Assembly: GCA_014529385.2 (NCBI GenBank)
Contig: CM043965.1
Span: 67,575,690 to 67,639,689, forward strand
Length of the DNA stretch: 64,000 nucleotides
Direction of reading: 5' to 3'
Source: Adiantum capillus-veneris
Taxonomy: Eukaryota > Streptophyta > Polypodiopsida > Polypodiales > Pteridaceae
A program made the position numbers and the translations under genes. The notes under the pieces are model-generated. The model made no database searches. It was not told the origin of the DNA and worked only from the letters and a program-made list of their open reading frames with translations. Below, in pieces: positions 1 through 12,103 of this stretch; the first letter of the stretch is position 1, and the number at the start of each line of letters is the position of its first letter.

Positions 1-893
1 GATAGCTCGCTCGCTCTTGACGGTGGAGAGATCAAGAAAGCTCGAAAGCTTTGTGAGAATGAAATGGGAGCTTGTGAGCTCAGTTGAGAGTGATGTATGC
101 TCTTGTGGAAGCTCAGAAAGGAGTGTGGAAGATTGTGTGTAAATTGAAGGTGTTGCCCTAAAAACTGTGTGCGTAGTAGCACCGTTTTTAGATTTGTTTT
201 TCTCCTTTTACAATGCATATCTGAGAATTCTGCTCGTCTAGCCTATGTATTTTAACGTGGTCTACAACTTTGCAGAAGGAACTTTTTGCAAATTCCTCAC
301 CATTTTGCTGATATTCAAATCAGAGTGACTATATACAGAAATTATAGGTTTTTTGTTTTCGCATGTGTGCGAGTTTGATGCACTTTTGGAAGCGCGGCAG
401 GTGCTCAAAGTTAGGTGCATAAAATTTGAGCTGAAGAGGCAATTTCAGCTTGTTGTGCAGAGCTTGTGGTTTGAGGTTTTTTGAAAGATTTGGGCAAAGA
501 GTCACGAAGGCGTTTACACACCATTGAAGCGATCTCTTGGGAGACACGATTTTTGGAGCTTCTTTCATAGGTTTTCATAGGATACTTTGGCAATGATTTT
601 GTGCTTGGATTCATGGTCTTTGCGGATGGTTTACAGATGGTGATGGCACATGGTTGATGCCCATTGTACATGCATTTTGGCAAGCACTTTCAAGTGCCGA
701 TGAGCTCTCTTGAGAGCATTGTTTTTGCCTTGATCAAATTTCTGGATTGAAACTCTTTTGGTGCTTGCTTACGCGTGGTCACTCCATTGATCTATTTTGA
801 GTGCGGATTGCCATTGTATGTAAAAATGTGGAGCCATTTTGGCATTTCTACTCATTGGCATTGAGTAGTGTTATGGTTTATGGTAGAGATTGT

Positions 894-1111
894 ACTTGAG
901 TTTTTGCTCAGTTTTCAGGGAAAACTTTGTCGGATTTTTCCCAGATTCTTGCCATGGTTTATGGACATTCGCAATTTACTCTCTGATGGTTTAGTGGTCG
1001 AGTTGACTCCCACTCTAGTAATTATGTGCAATTTCTTGGCTTGCGGTTTGCACTGAGTTTTGGCTCATTTTGCAAAGGAAACTCTGTCCGTTTTCCCCCG
1101 TCTTCTTGCCA
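894..1111 (+). repeat. Diverged leader repeat of copia family A
   Basis: Two imperfect copies of about 60 bp lie at 894-956 and 1049-1111. Each runs from a GAGTTTTxGCTCA-type start, through a GGAAAACTxTGTC core, to CTTGCC. A related pair lies in the presumed leader of the family B element (minus strand, about 33150-33290), with the same AAACTCTGTC/CC-A-TTTT pattern. This suggests the repeats belong to the untranslated leader between primer site and gag in this group of copia elements. Confidence 0.45.
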
Positions 1112-1499
1112 TAAAATTTTGCACTGCTACGTCATCTTGTACAATGGTCGATATATTCCCACTTTGACAGTGATCGAGTATTTACTCTCACTTTGACACT
1201 TGGACAGAGGTTCAATGTTCATGTATCCACTCTCGCAGGAGTGCAGTTATGGTATGCTCATAGTGGTTACAGGTTTCCTTTGATTTTGCTTCATGTTCTC
1301 ACATCAACGCATATTCTGAGCGTGAGACTAAAGCACGCAGGTTATAGGTTTTCGCTATTGAGCTACTAGTTGGTTTATGCTTGATTAGCACAGTGATCAA
1401 GTGATCTCCCACTTTTGATGCGTATGCATTGACATAATGTGTGACACAATTGAGTCTATAGTGATGGCTCACGAGAGACGGAGGTCTCGATCTTGCCGG

Positions 1500-2501
1500 T
1501 ACTTGCGTTGTTGGCATTGTGGTCACATAGGACACATTAGACATCGTTGTTTCAGACGTATGAGATAGCAATAGAGGTGTATGTGAGATGCAGATACGTC
1601 TTTGATACATGTTAGAGAGGTAGTTCCAGTGGCAGTGTATGCCAGTGACGATGATGTCATGCTTGCTTCCAGTGTACCTCTTGCAGATTTGTCTATGTAT
1701 AGCATACCTTCTCCACAGTGGTTACTAGATAGCGATGTTGCTTTCCACGTCACACCACATCGTGACTGCTTTAGCACTTTTTCTAGTGGAAGACTTGGTT
1801 GTGTGCGACTTGCTAATGGTTCGGCATTTGACATAAAGGGAGAAGGAGATGTTTCTTTGTCTTTGCCCAGTGGTCAGTCATACACGCTACGTGTGCACTA
1901 TGTTCCTCAGTTGAGACATAGCTTGATCTCAGTGAGACAGTTGGCAGCTTTTGGTTGTCAGATACTGCTTAGAGAGAAATCTTTCCAGATGCATTGCAGT
2001 TCGCTAGTAATTGCCAGAGGAGCCCGCAATAGCCTAGTATATCCTATGCATGTGTTTGAGGTTCGAAACGACGTAGTCTCGGTTTTGTTGTTGGCATGCT
2101 TTGAGAGAGAGACGAGACATGTCTCTTTTGCAAGTGAACTCCACCATGCTCATGAGACAAAGCATTTAGCTGTGCACGACGTGCCAGTCAACTCTGTAGA
2201 GATAGAGATAGAGCGGCAGTGCTCTAGTGAGACACAATAGGTGTTGTCAGACTTTGTGCAGGCAGAGGTAGAGCAGGTCTGCTCCCTAGAGACATTGACA
2301 AAGCTGACAAATATGGAGTTTTTTGACATGCTCATGTTAGAGGTTGATGAGTTGGTGCTAGGACACATACTTTTGCATATGGGTGAGAGGGACGTAGCTT
2401 CCCCAGTGTTGGTGTTGACACATCCATATGTGATGGGTAGTCCTGATGATGCAGTGATTGCAGATAGTGTAGGGGAGGCAAGTACAACCTGTTTTGCATA
2501 G
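1500..2501 (+). pseudogene. Copia gag zinc knuckle and retropepsin remnant
   Basis: Read in one frame from 1500, the knuckle is C-WH-C-GHIG-H-IRHR-C (CX2CX4HX4C, 1509-1550). After two or three stops the same frame opens at 1602-2240 (212 codons). That ORF carries the copia protease block: QWLLDSDVAFHVTPHRDCF, then VRLANGSAFDIKGEGDV and VHYVPQLRHSLISVRQLAAFG. In working copia proteases the catalytic motif is D-S-G-A; here it is D-S-D-V, so the glycine needed for the active-site turn is lost. 2241-2501 continues open after a TAG but has no domain I recognise. It is the gag-pol junction of the family A remnant and is not functional. Confidence 0.75.
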
Positions 2502-2837
2502 ATTTTGTCAGCGTTCGGGCGTCTCATGTTCCACTTGTTACTCTCGAGGCCCAACCTAGCAACTACAGTGGGAGCATTTGCAGCAGGGATTGTTAGCTAT
2601 ACGGTGGCTGAGACTAGCATGACGCTTCGTGGAGCTTTGTAGACCATACACAGTTGTCTGTGGGATTTACATGCAGGCTCTAGCATGGGTATGCACACTA
2701 GCCTACCACCAGAGTCGATACGACTGCGTGTAGATCAAGAGAGTGAGCCAATGGGCATTGGTTGAGAGAGTCTCTCACCTAGGTTCTTGTACATATTAGT
2801 AGCTTAGCTAGTAGGCCTCACTTATCGGTGCATCACC

Positions 2838-3130
2838 TTTAAGTGGGATTTAGTTGGGGTAAAGGCGCTACACCTTTGCCCAAGCCAGACGTCCAGTGTC
2901 CGCTCGCCCACTGTGTATACACACTTCCTTATTATCTCTATACAGAAGAATAAGGATCACCTCACTCACACACTAAGTTACTTCTTGAGGCTCCTCCACC
3001 CACATCTTCTGTTCTCTCTTTCTCTCTCCTTCTCACTCTCCGCACATGCACCGCATTTGCCCACTCACAAGAGAGAGAGATACACTTACACACACACAAA
3101 CACACACACAGATTGTGTGACCTAGTTTTG
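2838..3130 (+). repeat. Polypurine tract and LTR-like start of copia family A, then low-complexity DNA
   Basis: AAGTGGGA (2841-2848) matches the polypurine tract before the LTR at 24101. From about 2852 the sequence AGTTGGGGTAAAGGCG resembles that LTR's TGTTGGGGTATAGGCG, with the terminal TG mutated to AG. Beyond the first 25 or so bases similarity fades, and 3000-3130 is (CT)/(CA)-rich. I cannot place the LTR's far end. Confidence 0.5.
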
Positions 3131-3859
3131 TAGTTGTCTCTCTACACAATGCCTACAGTCACTCGTCTAGGAATTCCAACCTCCCCTTGGAATGCGCATG
3201 CAATGTGTGTGTGCAGGCATACGCATGTGTGTGTATTAGAGAGAGAGATAGAGTAGAGAGAGAAAGAGAGAGAGTTATTGCATCTGGCTGATTTGCAACC
3301 CCTCGTGGTGCAACTCAACTGCGTCTTGTGCATGACAGTTAGGAGATTAAGAAGGATTGCTAGTCAAATGCATGCAACTACGATGGGATGTGGTACTATG
3401 GCAGGTAGTAGAGCATCTCCTATAAAATATTTTGGCAAGTTTGGGAGTGCCACTATCAGAGGTCCAAGAGGTGATCACCTCTTTAACCAATGAAAAGAAG
3501 CTCTTTGGATGAGGAATAAATCCCTCTTGTATGAATTAGCCTTCAATAGGTCACAAAGGAATTTTTGGGATTATCATCATCAAGAAAAATGAAATTAGCT
3601 GTACGGAGAGACCAATAAAGAGAATGTTTTCAAATGAGAGATGGGAAGCTCAGTAGCTAGTGACGTTAGGAAATTGGATGTGAGGGAACTCTAGAGAAAC
3701 TTCACAATGATGATGTTGATATATCTAGCTCTTATATCAAAGCATGGGTGCTTGAAATTGAGCTCAACAATTATGAGATGACCTGATGTGTCACTTGTGA
3801 AAATGTAAGAAATCCAAATCGTTTGCTTGAGAGAGCTGCAATGACACAATCTACTTTAG

Positions 3860-3918
<59 letters not shown>

Positions 3919-5466
3919 TTTGCAAGAGAAACAACAAAGGAGCATGTTTGATTTTATTCCAAAGGATTTGAATTGTTTGTGGGAGGATTTGATGCCAGAA
4001 ACAAGAGAGCGTCATCTCGCTCAAGAAGTTCCTGGTGTAGCCTGGGCCGCTAAGTTTACACACTGCATGGCAATGATCTTCTGCAGCAAGCCACAACGTT
4101 GAAGGTTCTAGCAAAGGAAAATATACACCCAATACTACATGACTCTCCTTAAAGTGCTATTGAGGGAGAGAGGGATAGATGTCCTTGTAGTGCCTCTACT
4201 GCGTCTACCATTAAGTGTGTCAGGAGAAGGTATCGCCAATGGGAACCTGTTTTGGTAGTTATCAAATTGGTGACTATGGATGAATGGTTTGATTCATGTG
4301 TTGAGTTGCATCATCATCCTCATTCTCTTCATCCTTCTTCAATGCTTTAAAAACCTTCCAGGTGTGGGTGATAGCTATACTGCTTTCGCAAGCAGCTTGA
4401 ATCTTGATGTATCTATGCATATCCCTCTTACTTCGGTAGCTAGGGTTGTTTGCACATCTTCTAAAAGCTCAAAGTTGACTGCTACTACATTTTTAGACTC
4501 TTCAACAACAACTCATGCTCTGAGAATGTGGTTTTTGACTTCAAGCTTGCCAAGCTTTTTGGTGACCTCGGCAAAAAATTTGACATGACTGTTGTATGAC
4601 TGCTTTGCTTGCTGGGCTACTCTCAACTATTTGTCTTGCATGTTGTGCTTTGGCTTTGGCAATAGTAAGCTTAGCAAGGAGGAGTTGCCTTTCCTCTCCT
4701 TGTTTTGGTGCTCTCTCTAGTCCTTTCTCTCATTAAGGTAGTGATTCGATACTTGATTTCACACCTTTGCTAGTTGGAGTGGGATTGAGCCAATTCAAGT
4801 GTTCATATGCACTTGGCTTGTTGGTTTTGTTGTTGCTCCAAGACAGTGAGGTCAATCTTGGAGTATTTCATATATGTTGTTTGTATTTCTTGTACTCTCC
4901 TTTACACTACTTTCATAAAAAATTGTGAATTTTTACAATTTCTAAGGGGAATAGCAAGTAGTAACTATGGCCAGTGCTTACAAGAATGGGTGCCAACACC
5001 ATTGATCTCTACATGCTCTTTTCTATAGTGGCGCTACACTCGGTTGCCTTGCTTGTGTGTTCATCCTTCTGATCCAAACTACTCCTCGCTTGGTACAAAT
5101 TTGCTAACATGCTTTGCTAATTTTAACTAATTCTGCAAGCTAGACATGATATTGCTTATCCCTAGTGAGGGATAGGGCTTCTTTTTGGGTGGAGTTTTCA
5201 AAACTATAATTACCACTATTGTAGCCAGCTTGTTCTGCTGCACTTCTTTTCTTTTATACAAGTGGGTTGTCCTCTTTGTCAGTGTCTTCCTCTGAGCTAG
5301 AAGAAACATCTATCTTCCCTTTTCCTTTGAGATATTTGGCCATTGTTTCAATCTCCTTGTTGGGTTTCTCCTTGCCAGCTTTAGAAGTTCCTTCCAACGG
5401 AATTGTTTTTTGCTATCTTTAGCATTGAACTCCTTGATAAAACCCCATAGCCTCTATGTCTCAACA

Positions 5467-5468
<2 letters not shown>
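3131..5468. other. No gene recognised; one (GA)n tract
   Basis: AT-rich sequence with only short ORFs and no match to a family I know. A (GA)n tract fills 3861-3916. The minus strand at 4320-4600 reads as fairly long open pieces rich in K, E and L (a coiled-coil-like style), broken by stops. This could be an old retroelement ORF, but no diagnostic motif is present. Confidence 0.6.
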
Positions 5469-5469
<1 letters not shown>

Positions 5470-5539
<70 letters not shown>

Positions 5540-5567
5540 AGAAGAAGAAGAAGAAGAAGAAGAAGAG
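5470..5567. repeat. (GA)n followed by (GAA)n microsatellite
   Basis: About 65 bp of GA dinucleotides followed by about 30 bp of GAA trinucleotides. On the minus strand this is a (TTC)n(TC)n tail directly downstream of the SINE-like copy at 5571-5707. A shorter (GAA)n sits at the same relative place next to the copy at 45517. Confidence 0.9.
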
Positions 5568-5570
5568 AGT

Positions 5571-5668
5571 TTTAACGTCGTAGGAAACTATCCCAAGAGA
5601 CCTTACAGATCTAGCCGACGAGGAGTTGAACTCAAGACCTGTTATTCAAGAGGGAAATGGCATAACCA

Positions 5669-5707
<39 letters not shown>
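5571..5707 (-). mobile_element. tRNA-derived SINE-like repeat, copy 1
   Basis: On the minus strand the order is (CT)n (5671-5707), a tRNA-like body (5571-5670), then (TTC)n. The body contains GGTCTTGAGTTCAACTCC, close to a Pol III B box (GGTTCGANTCC). About 33 bases upstream, TGGTTATGCCA could be a worn A box. Related copies occur at 45517-45675 (with the same CT-rich head and TTC tail) and 54253-54330 (body only). Family membership is seen directly; the tRNA origin is inferred from box spacing. Confidence 0.55.
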
Positions 5708-5715
<8 letters not shown>

Positions 5716-7635
5716 TTGAATGCTACATAACAGGAGGGAGATCTACACATCGTATGCCATGATTGCAATTATTGATTGATTGCAGGATGACTAATACATA
5801 GATGGGGTGTGTTTTTATAGGCTTGGGTTCACACCATTCATGTGTCCTATAACGCATACCTTATAACAATATCAATACGATGCCGGCTCATGTAGTGATA
5901 AGATTTATATGCACCTATGAAAGGTCATCCATGGATAATCATTTTTTTTCCAAGAGGGTCTTCTTTATCTCAAAAATCTAGCAAAAGATCACCACTCAAG
6001 TCTAAACTAGTAAGCAAACATCTAACTAAATCTGGATTTCCCATTAGATGTATCTAATGATCAATAGTTACCTTCCCAAAAGGAATGTAGCTGAATGGAA
6101 ACAAGCAACTATACCAAATATTAGGATGAACTTTGTGTAGCTATGTTTCTTAGGCTTTCACTTGATCTCATCAATCAATATATATTTGATATCGTAGTTG
6201 AGATCAAGAAAATGTTTTCAATAGGGAGAAAGAACCCAAGAAATTATTGTCAAACAAGAACAAGCTCCACTTCGTAGCCACGATCACTACTAAAATAATA
6301 ACATTGCTACTTCTAGTTTATGTTGAAGATGTCCCAAAGCAAAGTTCTCCAAGTAAGAGAGGCTTATTTCATGGTTCATAAAAGGCTTGACCAATAAAAA
6401 CTTGAAAGGATGTTTATCTAAACAAATTCTTAGCCCTTGAGGAGTGCACTAGAGAGGTTATAGTCAAAGAAGACATCCCAAGATATGACATCCACAACAA
6501 TCACGAGGAGTTTGGACACCAATGAGCCTTGATTGAATGCAAAGGCTTTAGAAAAGTTGATGAGATGAGAAAGATGAGCCAAAATTTTGAGCACTTCCTC
6601 ATAAAAATTGATGTGAACTTGTGGAATATGTTATGGAGTATGTCCTACACATCATTGTATGCCAGTGCTTCAACCTAATAATTATGTTGCACCCACCATA
6701 GAGCAAGGAGGGAGAAATACTTAAATTGGTGATTGTTACTACCACAAGGGCTACATGAGAGAGAGACCATATGTGCTAAGACTAATACTGCAATTATCAC
6801 CCCCTAGATACCCCTATATGACCCATTCAAGTTATGCCTAGAGTAAATAACCACTGCATGGAGACAATATAGTGCTCATGGATATTTGCAGCCAAAAAAC
6901 AATCTAGACATTCATGCTCTAATACCATTCATGCCTTATTATCTATCAAATGACCATATGACCTACGAGGAAGGCTCGAGTGATTATTGTCATACTTATG
7001 TCTCATGAGGAACCAAGCATGAGCCAAACTCAAGAAAAATACTTCTTGATGAATCAAAAAGCTTAAAGCTCATTTCCACAAAGGTGTTTAGTGAAAATAA
7101 TATCCACAAAGTCCAAAACAAGCCTCACAACAAAAAGGACCATGCTATCAATGAGGAGAAGATCATTTCTTGACAGAATGCCGAGAGGAGGAAAATGCCA
7201 AATGTCACACTTGATTCACGATTGCCTTAAGCACCCCAACAAGAAAAGAAAGACTTCAATCAATATAATTCAATTAATTAAATTAAGCAAATCAAAGACT
7301 GAGGGATTATCCCCAATCAATTGCATGAAGAGAGCATAAAACACGTAGGAGTGAAGAAGGAAATAAAAACAATGTTGCTCGCCAAACTAGGTAACATAAG
7401 CAAAACTCTTGAAAGGCTAGGAAAGATGGGATTAAAGCAAAAAGAGTGTAAGAAAAATTAGAAATCCAAGGTGGCTTGAGAGTGGTTAATACGTCAAGGG
7501 ATGCTAATATCCATAAGAAAGACATGATCAACCTAATAAGTGCAACTTTTGTAGCATTGCAAAAAGGCTTTGAGATTTCTTATTGACACTTGTTAGATGT
7601 GCCATCACTCTCACAAAACTTGCAATACTCAAGAT
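5708..7635. other. No gene recognised
   Basis: AT-rich stretch with only ORFs shorter than 85 codons on either strand and no recognisable domain. It ends at the 5-bp target duplication of the gypsy element (7636-7640, gctac). Confidence 0.6.
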
Positions 7636-7640
7636 GCTAC

Positions 7641-7877
7641 TGTGCGTGTCTATCGCACGTGTCAATGCAAGGGACTTGCCGATACACTGTGTGCGAGTCA
7701 CAGATGGCTCCAAGCACGCAACTAACCTAAACTAGTAAGCTCAAAGATGGTGATGGTGTGTCACTCATCGCTCTACGTTTGCTATCGTGGAGGATTTCTC
7801 GTCACGAAGAAGAAGAAGACGCCGCTGCTCCGCACTCAACCGCTTCATCGCCGTTGTGCCGTTGTCGCAATGCTCGA

Positions 7878-7915
<38 letters not shown>

Positions 7916-8223
7916 GCATACACTTACACACAAGGAGATGAAGAAGAAGAAGATGGAGATGGAGCAAGAGCACTCTTCAATTGCACAAATGAAAGAATGA
8001 TTGAATTTTAGGTTTAGTTGACTTTTATATGAGCTTGCCACATTCACACTTGGGCACCCATGCTTAGCCAGCTAATCCCTTGAATATTCCAGTTAGAGTG
8101 CGCCTCTCATCGGCAATCACTCTTACCTTTTTCCTATTGGACCGACAAGCCCGGTACCTGACTCTACCAAATAAATAATACGGCATCCGTCTTAGGTGAT
8201 AGGAATGTGCGAGAGGGTTAACA
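7641..8223 (-). repeat. 3' LTR of the gypsy element
   Basis: Matches 16231-16813 along its full length. It holds a (CT)n tract (7881-7913) shorter than the one in the other LTR (16448-16499). It also carries a 14-bp insertion near 7690 relative to the other copy. The outer end retains TG...CA; the other LTR has lost it there (TG to TA). Confidence 0.9.
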
Positions 8224-8235
8224 TGCCCCCCTTCC
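8224..8235 (-). other. Polypurine tract of the gypsy element
   Basis: On the minus strand GGAAGGGGGGCA lies directly before the LTR start TGTTAACC. This is the expected plus-strand priming site. Confidence 0.85.
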
Positions 8236-9594
8236 TGATGTAGATTATGTCCTCAGAAGCTATTGAGTTGAAGCTCATTCGTCGAGGTGGAAGAGCATTT
8301 GAGATAAATGTCCTTAGCCTTCTTCAGTCACTGCAAAATGAAACAAATTGGCACAGTAATTGCATTCTCATATACAATTAAAAAGCATATGCAGTTGCAG
8401 GCAGACAATTTGATTGGTAACATAATTTAAACCATTTGTAAGCAATAAACATTAAATTGCAATATAATCAATGCATAAACAACTGTAAAGATAAAAAATT
8501 AAACAAGTCTAGGGTCGCCAATTTAACGGTCGAAAGGCACTAAAGATCGACTATTAATACCATGGGCAAGCTTCTCAATTTTCTCTGGTCAATTAAGTTG
8601 TTTAATCGCGAGAGCCAAGTATTTCATGCCCGAGGGCTGACTAGAGGTTATACCTAGAAGACCTTGTAGTTAAGCTACGATAAAAGGAATTGCTCATGAA
8701 ATCACCGCCTGACTTATTTCCTTTTCTTTGACCCCCCAAAGACTTTTCACATTGTTTCAATTTTAATGTGTGTGCGTATTTTGTATGCCTTGGGTTTTTT
8801 GCTTTTCAAGGAAAAGCGCCCACACTGGGAACCTTTAGGACTCTAGTACCATAAGCAATACATGTGAGTGAAGTAGCAAATCAAGCTGAGATTTTTCTTC
8901 CAGCTTAACATTTTACATTGTGGCACTTTGATTTTTTTTGTTTGTATGCTTTCAACATTTTAATTTTGTAACTTTGGGGGCTCATATAACACTGTTACCC
9001 TTCCCAAGTTCATCACATTAATAACTCCCTTTATAATACTTAAGCTAAAGGTCAATATGGACTACGCCCACTAGAAATCCCTAGTACATTTCACACAATG
9101 CTGCTTAAATTGGATTAAGAACCTAAGTAACCATTGATTATTAGGAAGGCATTCCCATGGTATTAAGAGAAGATCTCTAATGCCTAGCTTGGTCAAACTA
9201 GCTTAGTCGAACTGCTTGATTTTTAAACATAAACAAGTGATTATGACAAAAAATTACATTGAATTTAATGTTTGATACTAAGCAAATGTGTTGGATATTA
9301 TGCTACCAATCACAATTAAAGCAGACAAACATGGATGAAAAAAGATAAGGGGCAATGCTACTGGACAAGAAACACCTGTGTGTGTTGATAGTCGCGCTTG
9401 ATTTGAAGTGTGAACGAGAGAAAGATTCCATGAAGGTCCAAATCCTAACAACAGCAACACGTTCCTGTACACACTAGGAAACACAAAGAATACCTCTAGG
9501 AGGCACATTAGTGGGAAAAGGTACCAACACTTATTGAACACAATAAAAAAACATAAGGAACCCTAACCTAATTATTTGCACTCCCCCTAGAGAG
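8236..9594 (-). other. Gypsy 3' internal region without a recognised ORF
   Basis: About 1.36 kb between the last ORF and the polypurine tract. It is AT-rich, its longest ORF is 87 codons and hydrophobic, and there is no RT, RNase H or integrase motif. It probably served as an untranslated spacer in this non-autonomous element. Confidence 0.55.
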
Positions 9595-10017
9595 TCAAGG
9601 GAATAGGATATTGTAGAGATGGGGGGGAAACCCTAAGGCTAAACCCCTATCCTTGTCTTCGAGAAAAACAAAGTCATCATCCGTGAGACCATATGTGCCA
9701 TCCATATAATCATGTAAATCTTTTTCATCCTCAGAGGCACCAATGTTTACTAAGAAGGTCACTAGACGCCTATAGTCATCTTTGTCAAAAGGATAGGCTT
9801 GTGCAATGGGAGATACACTCTCTACTAAGCATAGATCAATCGTGGTCAAGAGACGTATCAGCCATTCTAACTCCTCGAAATTCCTCTCACATGCTAGCAT
9901 ACCTACCAAATCCCATTCACATGCAAGCACCGAAAAGACCACGTGAAACATTTGTGAAAAGTAACGAGGGTACCTTTCACCCAAGGCAGGAGTGGATGAC
10001 TCTAGCGTACTAGCCAT
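9595..10017 (-). CDS. Unrecognised ORF in the 3' part of the gypsy element
   Basis: A 141-codon ORF if started at the methionine of MASTLESSTPALGERYPRY; the frame is open further upstream to 10053. I recognise no domain. The product would be acidic, with a helical middle (LACERNFEELEWLIRLLTT) and an acidic C-terminal part (KDLHDYMDG, DDDFVFLEDKD). It lies about 1.4 kb downstream of the protease remnant and has survived without stops, unlike the gag and protease frames around it. It may be an accessory ORF of this retroelement family or captured host sequence. No function is claimed. Confidence 0.5.
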   Translation of the reverse strand: MASTLESSTPALGERYPRYFSQMFHVVFSVLACEWDLVGMLACERNFEELEWLIRLLTTIDLCLVESVSPIAQAYPFDKDDYRRLVTFLVNIGASEDEKDLHDYMDGTYGLTDDDFVFLEDKDRGLALGFPPHLYNILFP

Positions 10018-10103
10018 ATTTGTACACGGAAATAGATGAGGGTTAGAGTGCAAATATTACAAGGGTCGTGTTCTTGTGCATGATGTGTTTTTATGATTTT
10101 GTG

Positions 10104-11277
10104 TTATGGCTCTTGCTCTTTTACTTTTTTATCTTGTTTTTGTGAGTATAAGGCTTTATATATACATTCCCTAAGATTGGAAATTGAGAGGTCAGGGAGG
10201 AAGGTTGAGAGGGAAGCAAGTGAATGCTGGATGTCAGCAAATACTCCCCCCTTCCTTGGGTAGATCACACCTTTTGGAATGATGTTTTCACCTTTTGAAA
10301 CCAATTATTCCAAGTTGTTATGGGTGAAGGCTTTAACCAATAGTTTTCGACCACCCTATGCTTTTCATCTAGTTGCAAGGGCGGTAAGGCACTCTCCCAT
10401 GATTTTATTTACAACGTTGTTGTAGGTGGTGAACTTACAACGGGAGGTGAAAACTCTTTCTTGCTTGTATGGATATGTACAATGGTAGGTGGAGGTTGTG
10501 TCAAAGCTTCTATTTCCGTATAGGAACTACACGAAGAGCAAGAAGCTTCATTTGATTTCCCTGTTCCTGAGCTAGGTGGAACAAATCGTTCTTTCTTCGG
10601 TACCCAAACTAGCTCTGGAGCGGGTGTGTAGCATTCCATGATTTTTTCCTTTCCGCGATCTTCAATTTGTTTTGGAGTCACAGGATTGAAAGTAAGTACA
10701 CAATCTACGTTTTGGCACCCAGATTTGATCATTTCCTTGATAGTAGCCTTGGGATTCCAATAGTCGTTTAGGAATCCACCGCCACGTTTCCTTACATTTT
10801 TGGGGTGAGTAGGACGTTTCTTACAAGGCTTCTGTTTTTTAGCACTAGCTATGGTTGCTAAAGAAGCTTTAGGGACCCACTTGTATGTTTTTTAGCACTA
10901 GCTATGGTCGCTAAAGAAGCTTTAGGGACCCACTTGTATGTTTTCTTCGTTATATTAGGATGAGTCTTGTCAGAAGCCATATGCATTGCTTGTAGCATAT
11001 TTAAGGGTACGTGCATTTCATCCCCCTCAGGTGTTACCCAGGTCATCCCCCTGTTTCTCCAAGTGTCTATGGTTGCTTCTAGGTGGACCAATTCCACATT
11101 CTCCGACTCAGTCATCCCAGGTTGTACATCCATATAAGAAGAATCTTCCCCAACATCAGTGTCCGCTTTACACGTGCAACAATACTGCAATGGGGTCGAG
11201 TGAACTGTGGTGTCAGATCTATGATCAATTATAAACCTGGTTCCTAGGGGATGTGCTCTATCAGTTACAAGATCCAC
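10104..11277 (-). pseudogene. Post-protease coding remnant of the gypsy element
   Basis: Open pieces at 11277-10858 and 10732-10409 continue after the protease in place of the expected RT. They contain no YxDD, GxPQG-type or RNase H motif. The first piece is tryptophan- and histidine-bearing and continues from the protease C-terminus. The second is rich in proline and serine. A 53-bp tandem duplication (10834-10886 and 10887-10939) breaks the frame between them. I recognise no family. Confidence 0.5.
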
Positions 11278-11861
11278 TTGAATGACAGAATCTTGGAACT
11301 GTAAGTAGACATGGTTTTTAGACCATTCCTAAGATCATCTCAGATGCCATAATGTGCTTGGAGAAATCCATAACAATGAAAGTAACTCTTATTTTATGTC
11401 CAAAGACCTTGATCTTGATCTTCTAGCATCCCAATAGGTTTAACAATAGACCCATTGGCCATCTTCACTACTATGGTTGTGGTCGCAAGGTGAGGTCTTC
11501 CCATAGTTCCCCAGCAATTCTTAGTCACAATGCTAACCCGAGTGCCACCATCAAGGATTCCCTTCACAATTAATCCCTTAGTAGTGATTGGTATGGTCAC
11601 ATTGGATTCATCACCCTCAAAGTATTGTCCCAATTTGTTAACAGGTATTTCTATAACAAGGTTCTCCTCTAGGTTGGGTTGTGGATCTAAGTGTTCCTCC
11701 TCTATTGGCATCTCCCTAGCTCCATCCATTTGTGCAAATTGTGGTAGCCCAAACTTCAGTTCTCCATTGAGGAAGGCTCGAAGAGCTAAGACTAGCTCAG
11801 GGTCTTTATATAGTTTGGACATGATGGTGGTTCTAATTTCTGAAGACATGAAATCCATCAA
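11270..11861 (-). pseudogene. Retropepsin-like protease of the gypsy element
   Basis: The ORF at 11861-11394 has a flap-type protease layout: IPITTKGLIVKGILDGGTRVSIV as active-site strand (quoted in part; key residues D-G-G-T), followed by MANGSIVKPIGMLED. After a frameshift near 11400 the minus strand continues with HKIRVTFIVMDFSKH and then MILGM-W, matching the ILGRPWL end of plant retropepsins. The catalytic triplet is D-G-G rather than D-S/T-G, a variant also seen in some plant gypsy proteases. It lies between the gag knuckles and the post-protease remnant. The frameshift makes this copy defective. Confidence 0.7.
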
Positions 11862-12103
11862 TTTGGTAAGTTTAACGGCACCTTTTGGGCTTCAATCCCT
11901 TGACGTGGGAAAGATGGGATCTTCATTTCTTCGATAGGATCAGGTAGTCCCTCTGTAAACATTCTTTCCATCAAGAAGTGAGTACGCCCTCTTTCCCATG
12001 ACTTTAAGTCACTTTCTTCTTGCATAACACTAGTTATGGCTAAGGGTCTATAGACTTGGTGAGGTTGTTGTTGCGTAGGGAACACGGTGTCTGTAATCTG
12101 GAT

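Larger units (their letters stand above)
1..2851 (+). mobile_element. Degenerate Ty1/copia remnant (family A), 3' part
   Basis: Plus-strand copia remnant cut by the window edge. In order it shows a repeated leader-like segment (894-1111), a gag zinc knuckle (1509-1550), a degenerate aspartic protease (about 1700-2100), and a polypurine tract (2838-2848) directly before an LTR-like start. Integrase, RT and RNase H are absent, so the middle of pol has been deleted. Family assignment rests on the 3' end. The stretch around 2750-2851 (an inverted-looking GGTTGAGAGAG segment, then CCTTTAAGTGGGA and GTTGGGGTA) matches the same stretch before the LTR at 24101. The first 880 bases show no recognisable domain. 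Many stops and frameshifts make this a dead copy. Confidence 0.7.

Noticed and set aside
9630-9655. AAACCCTAA-type sequence resembling the plant telomere repeat
   Set aside because: A single degenerate occurrence inside the gypsy element, with no tandem array.
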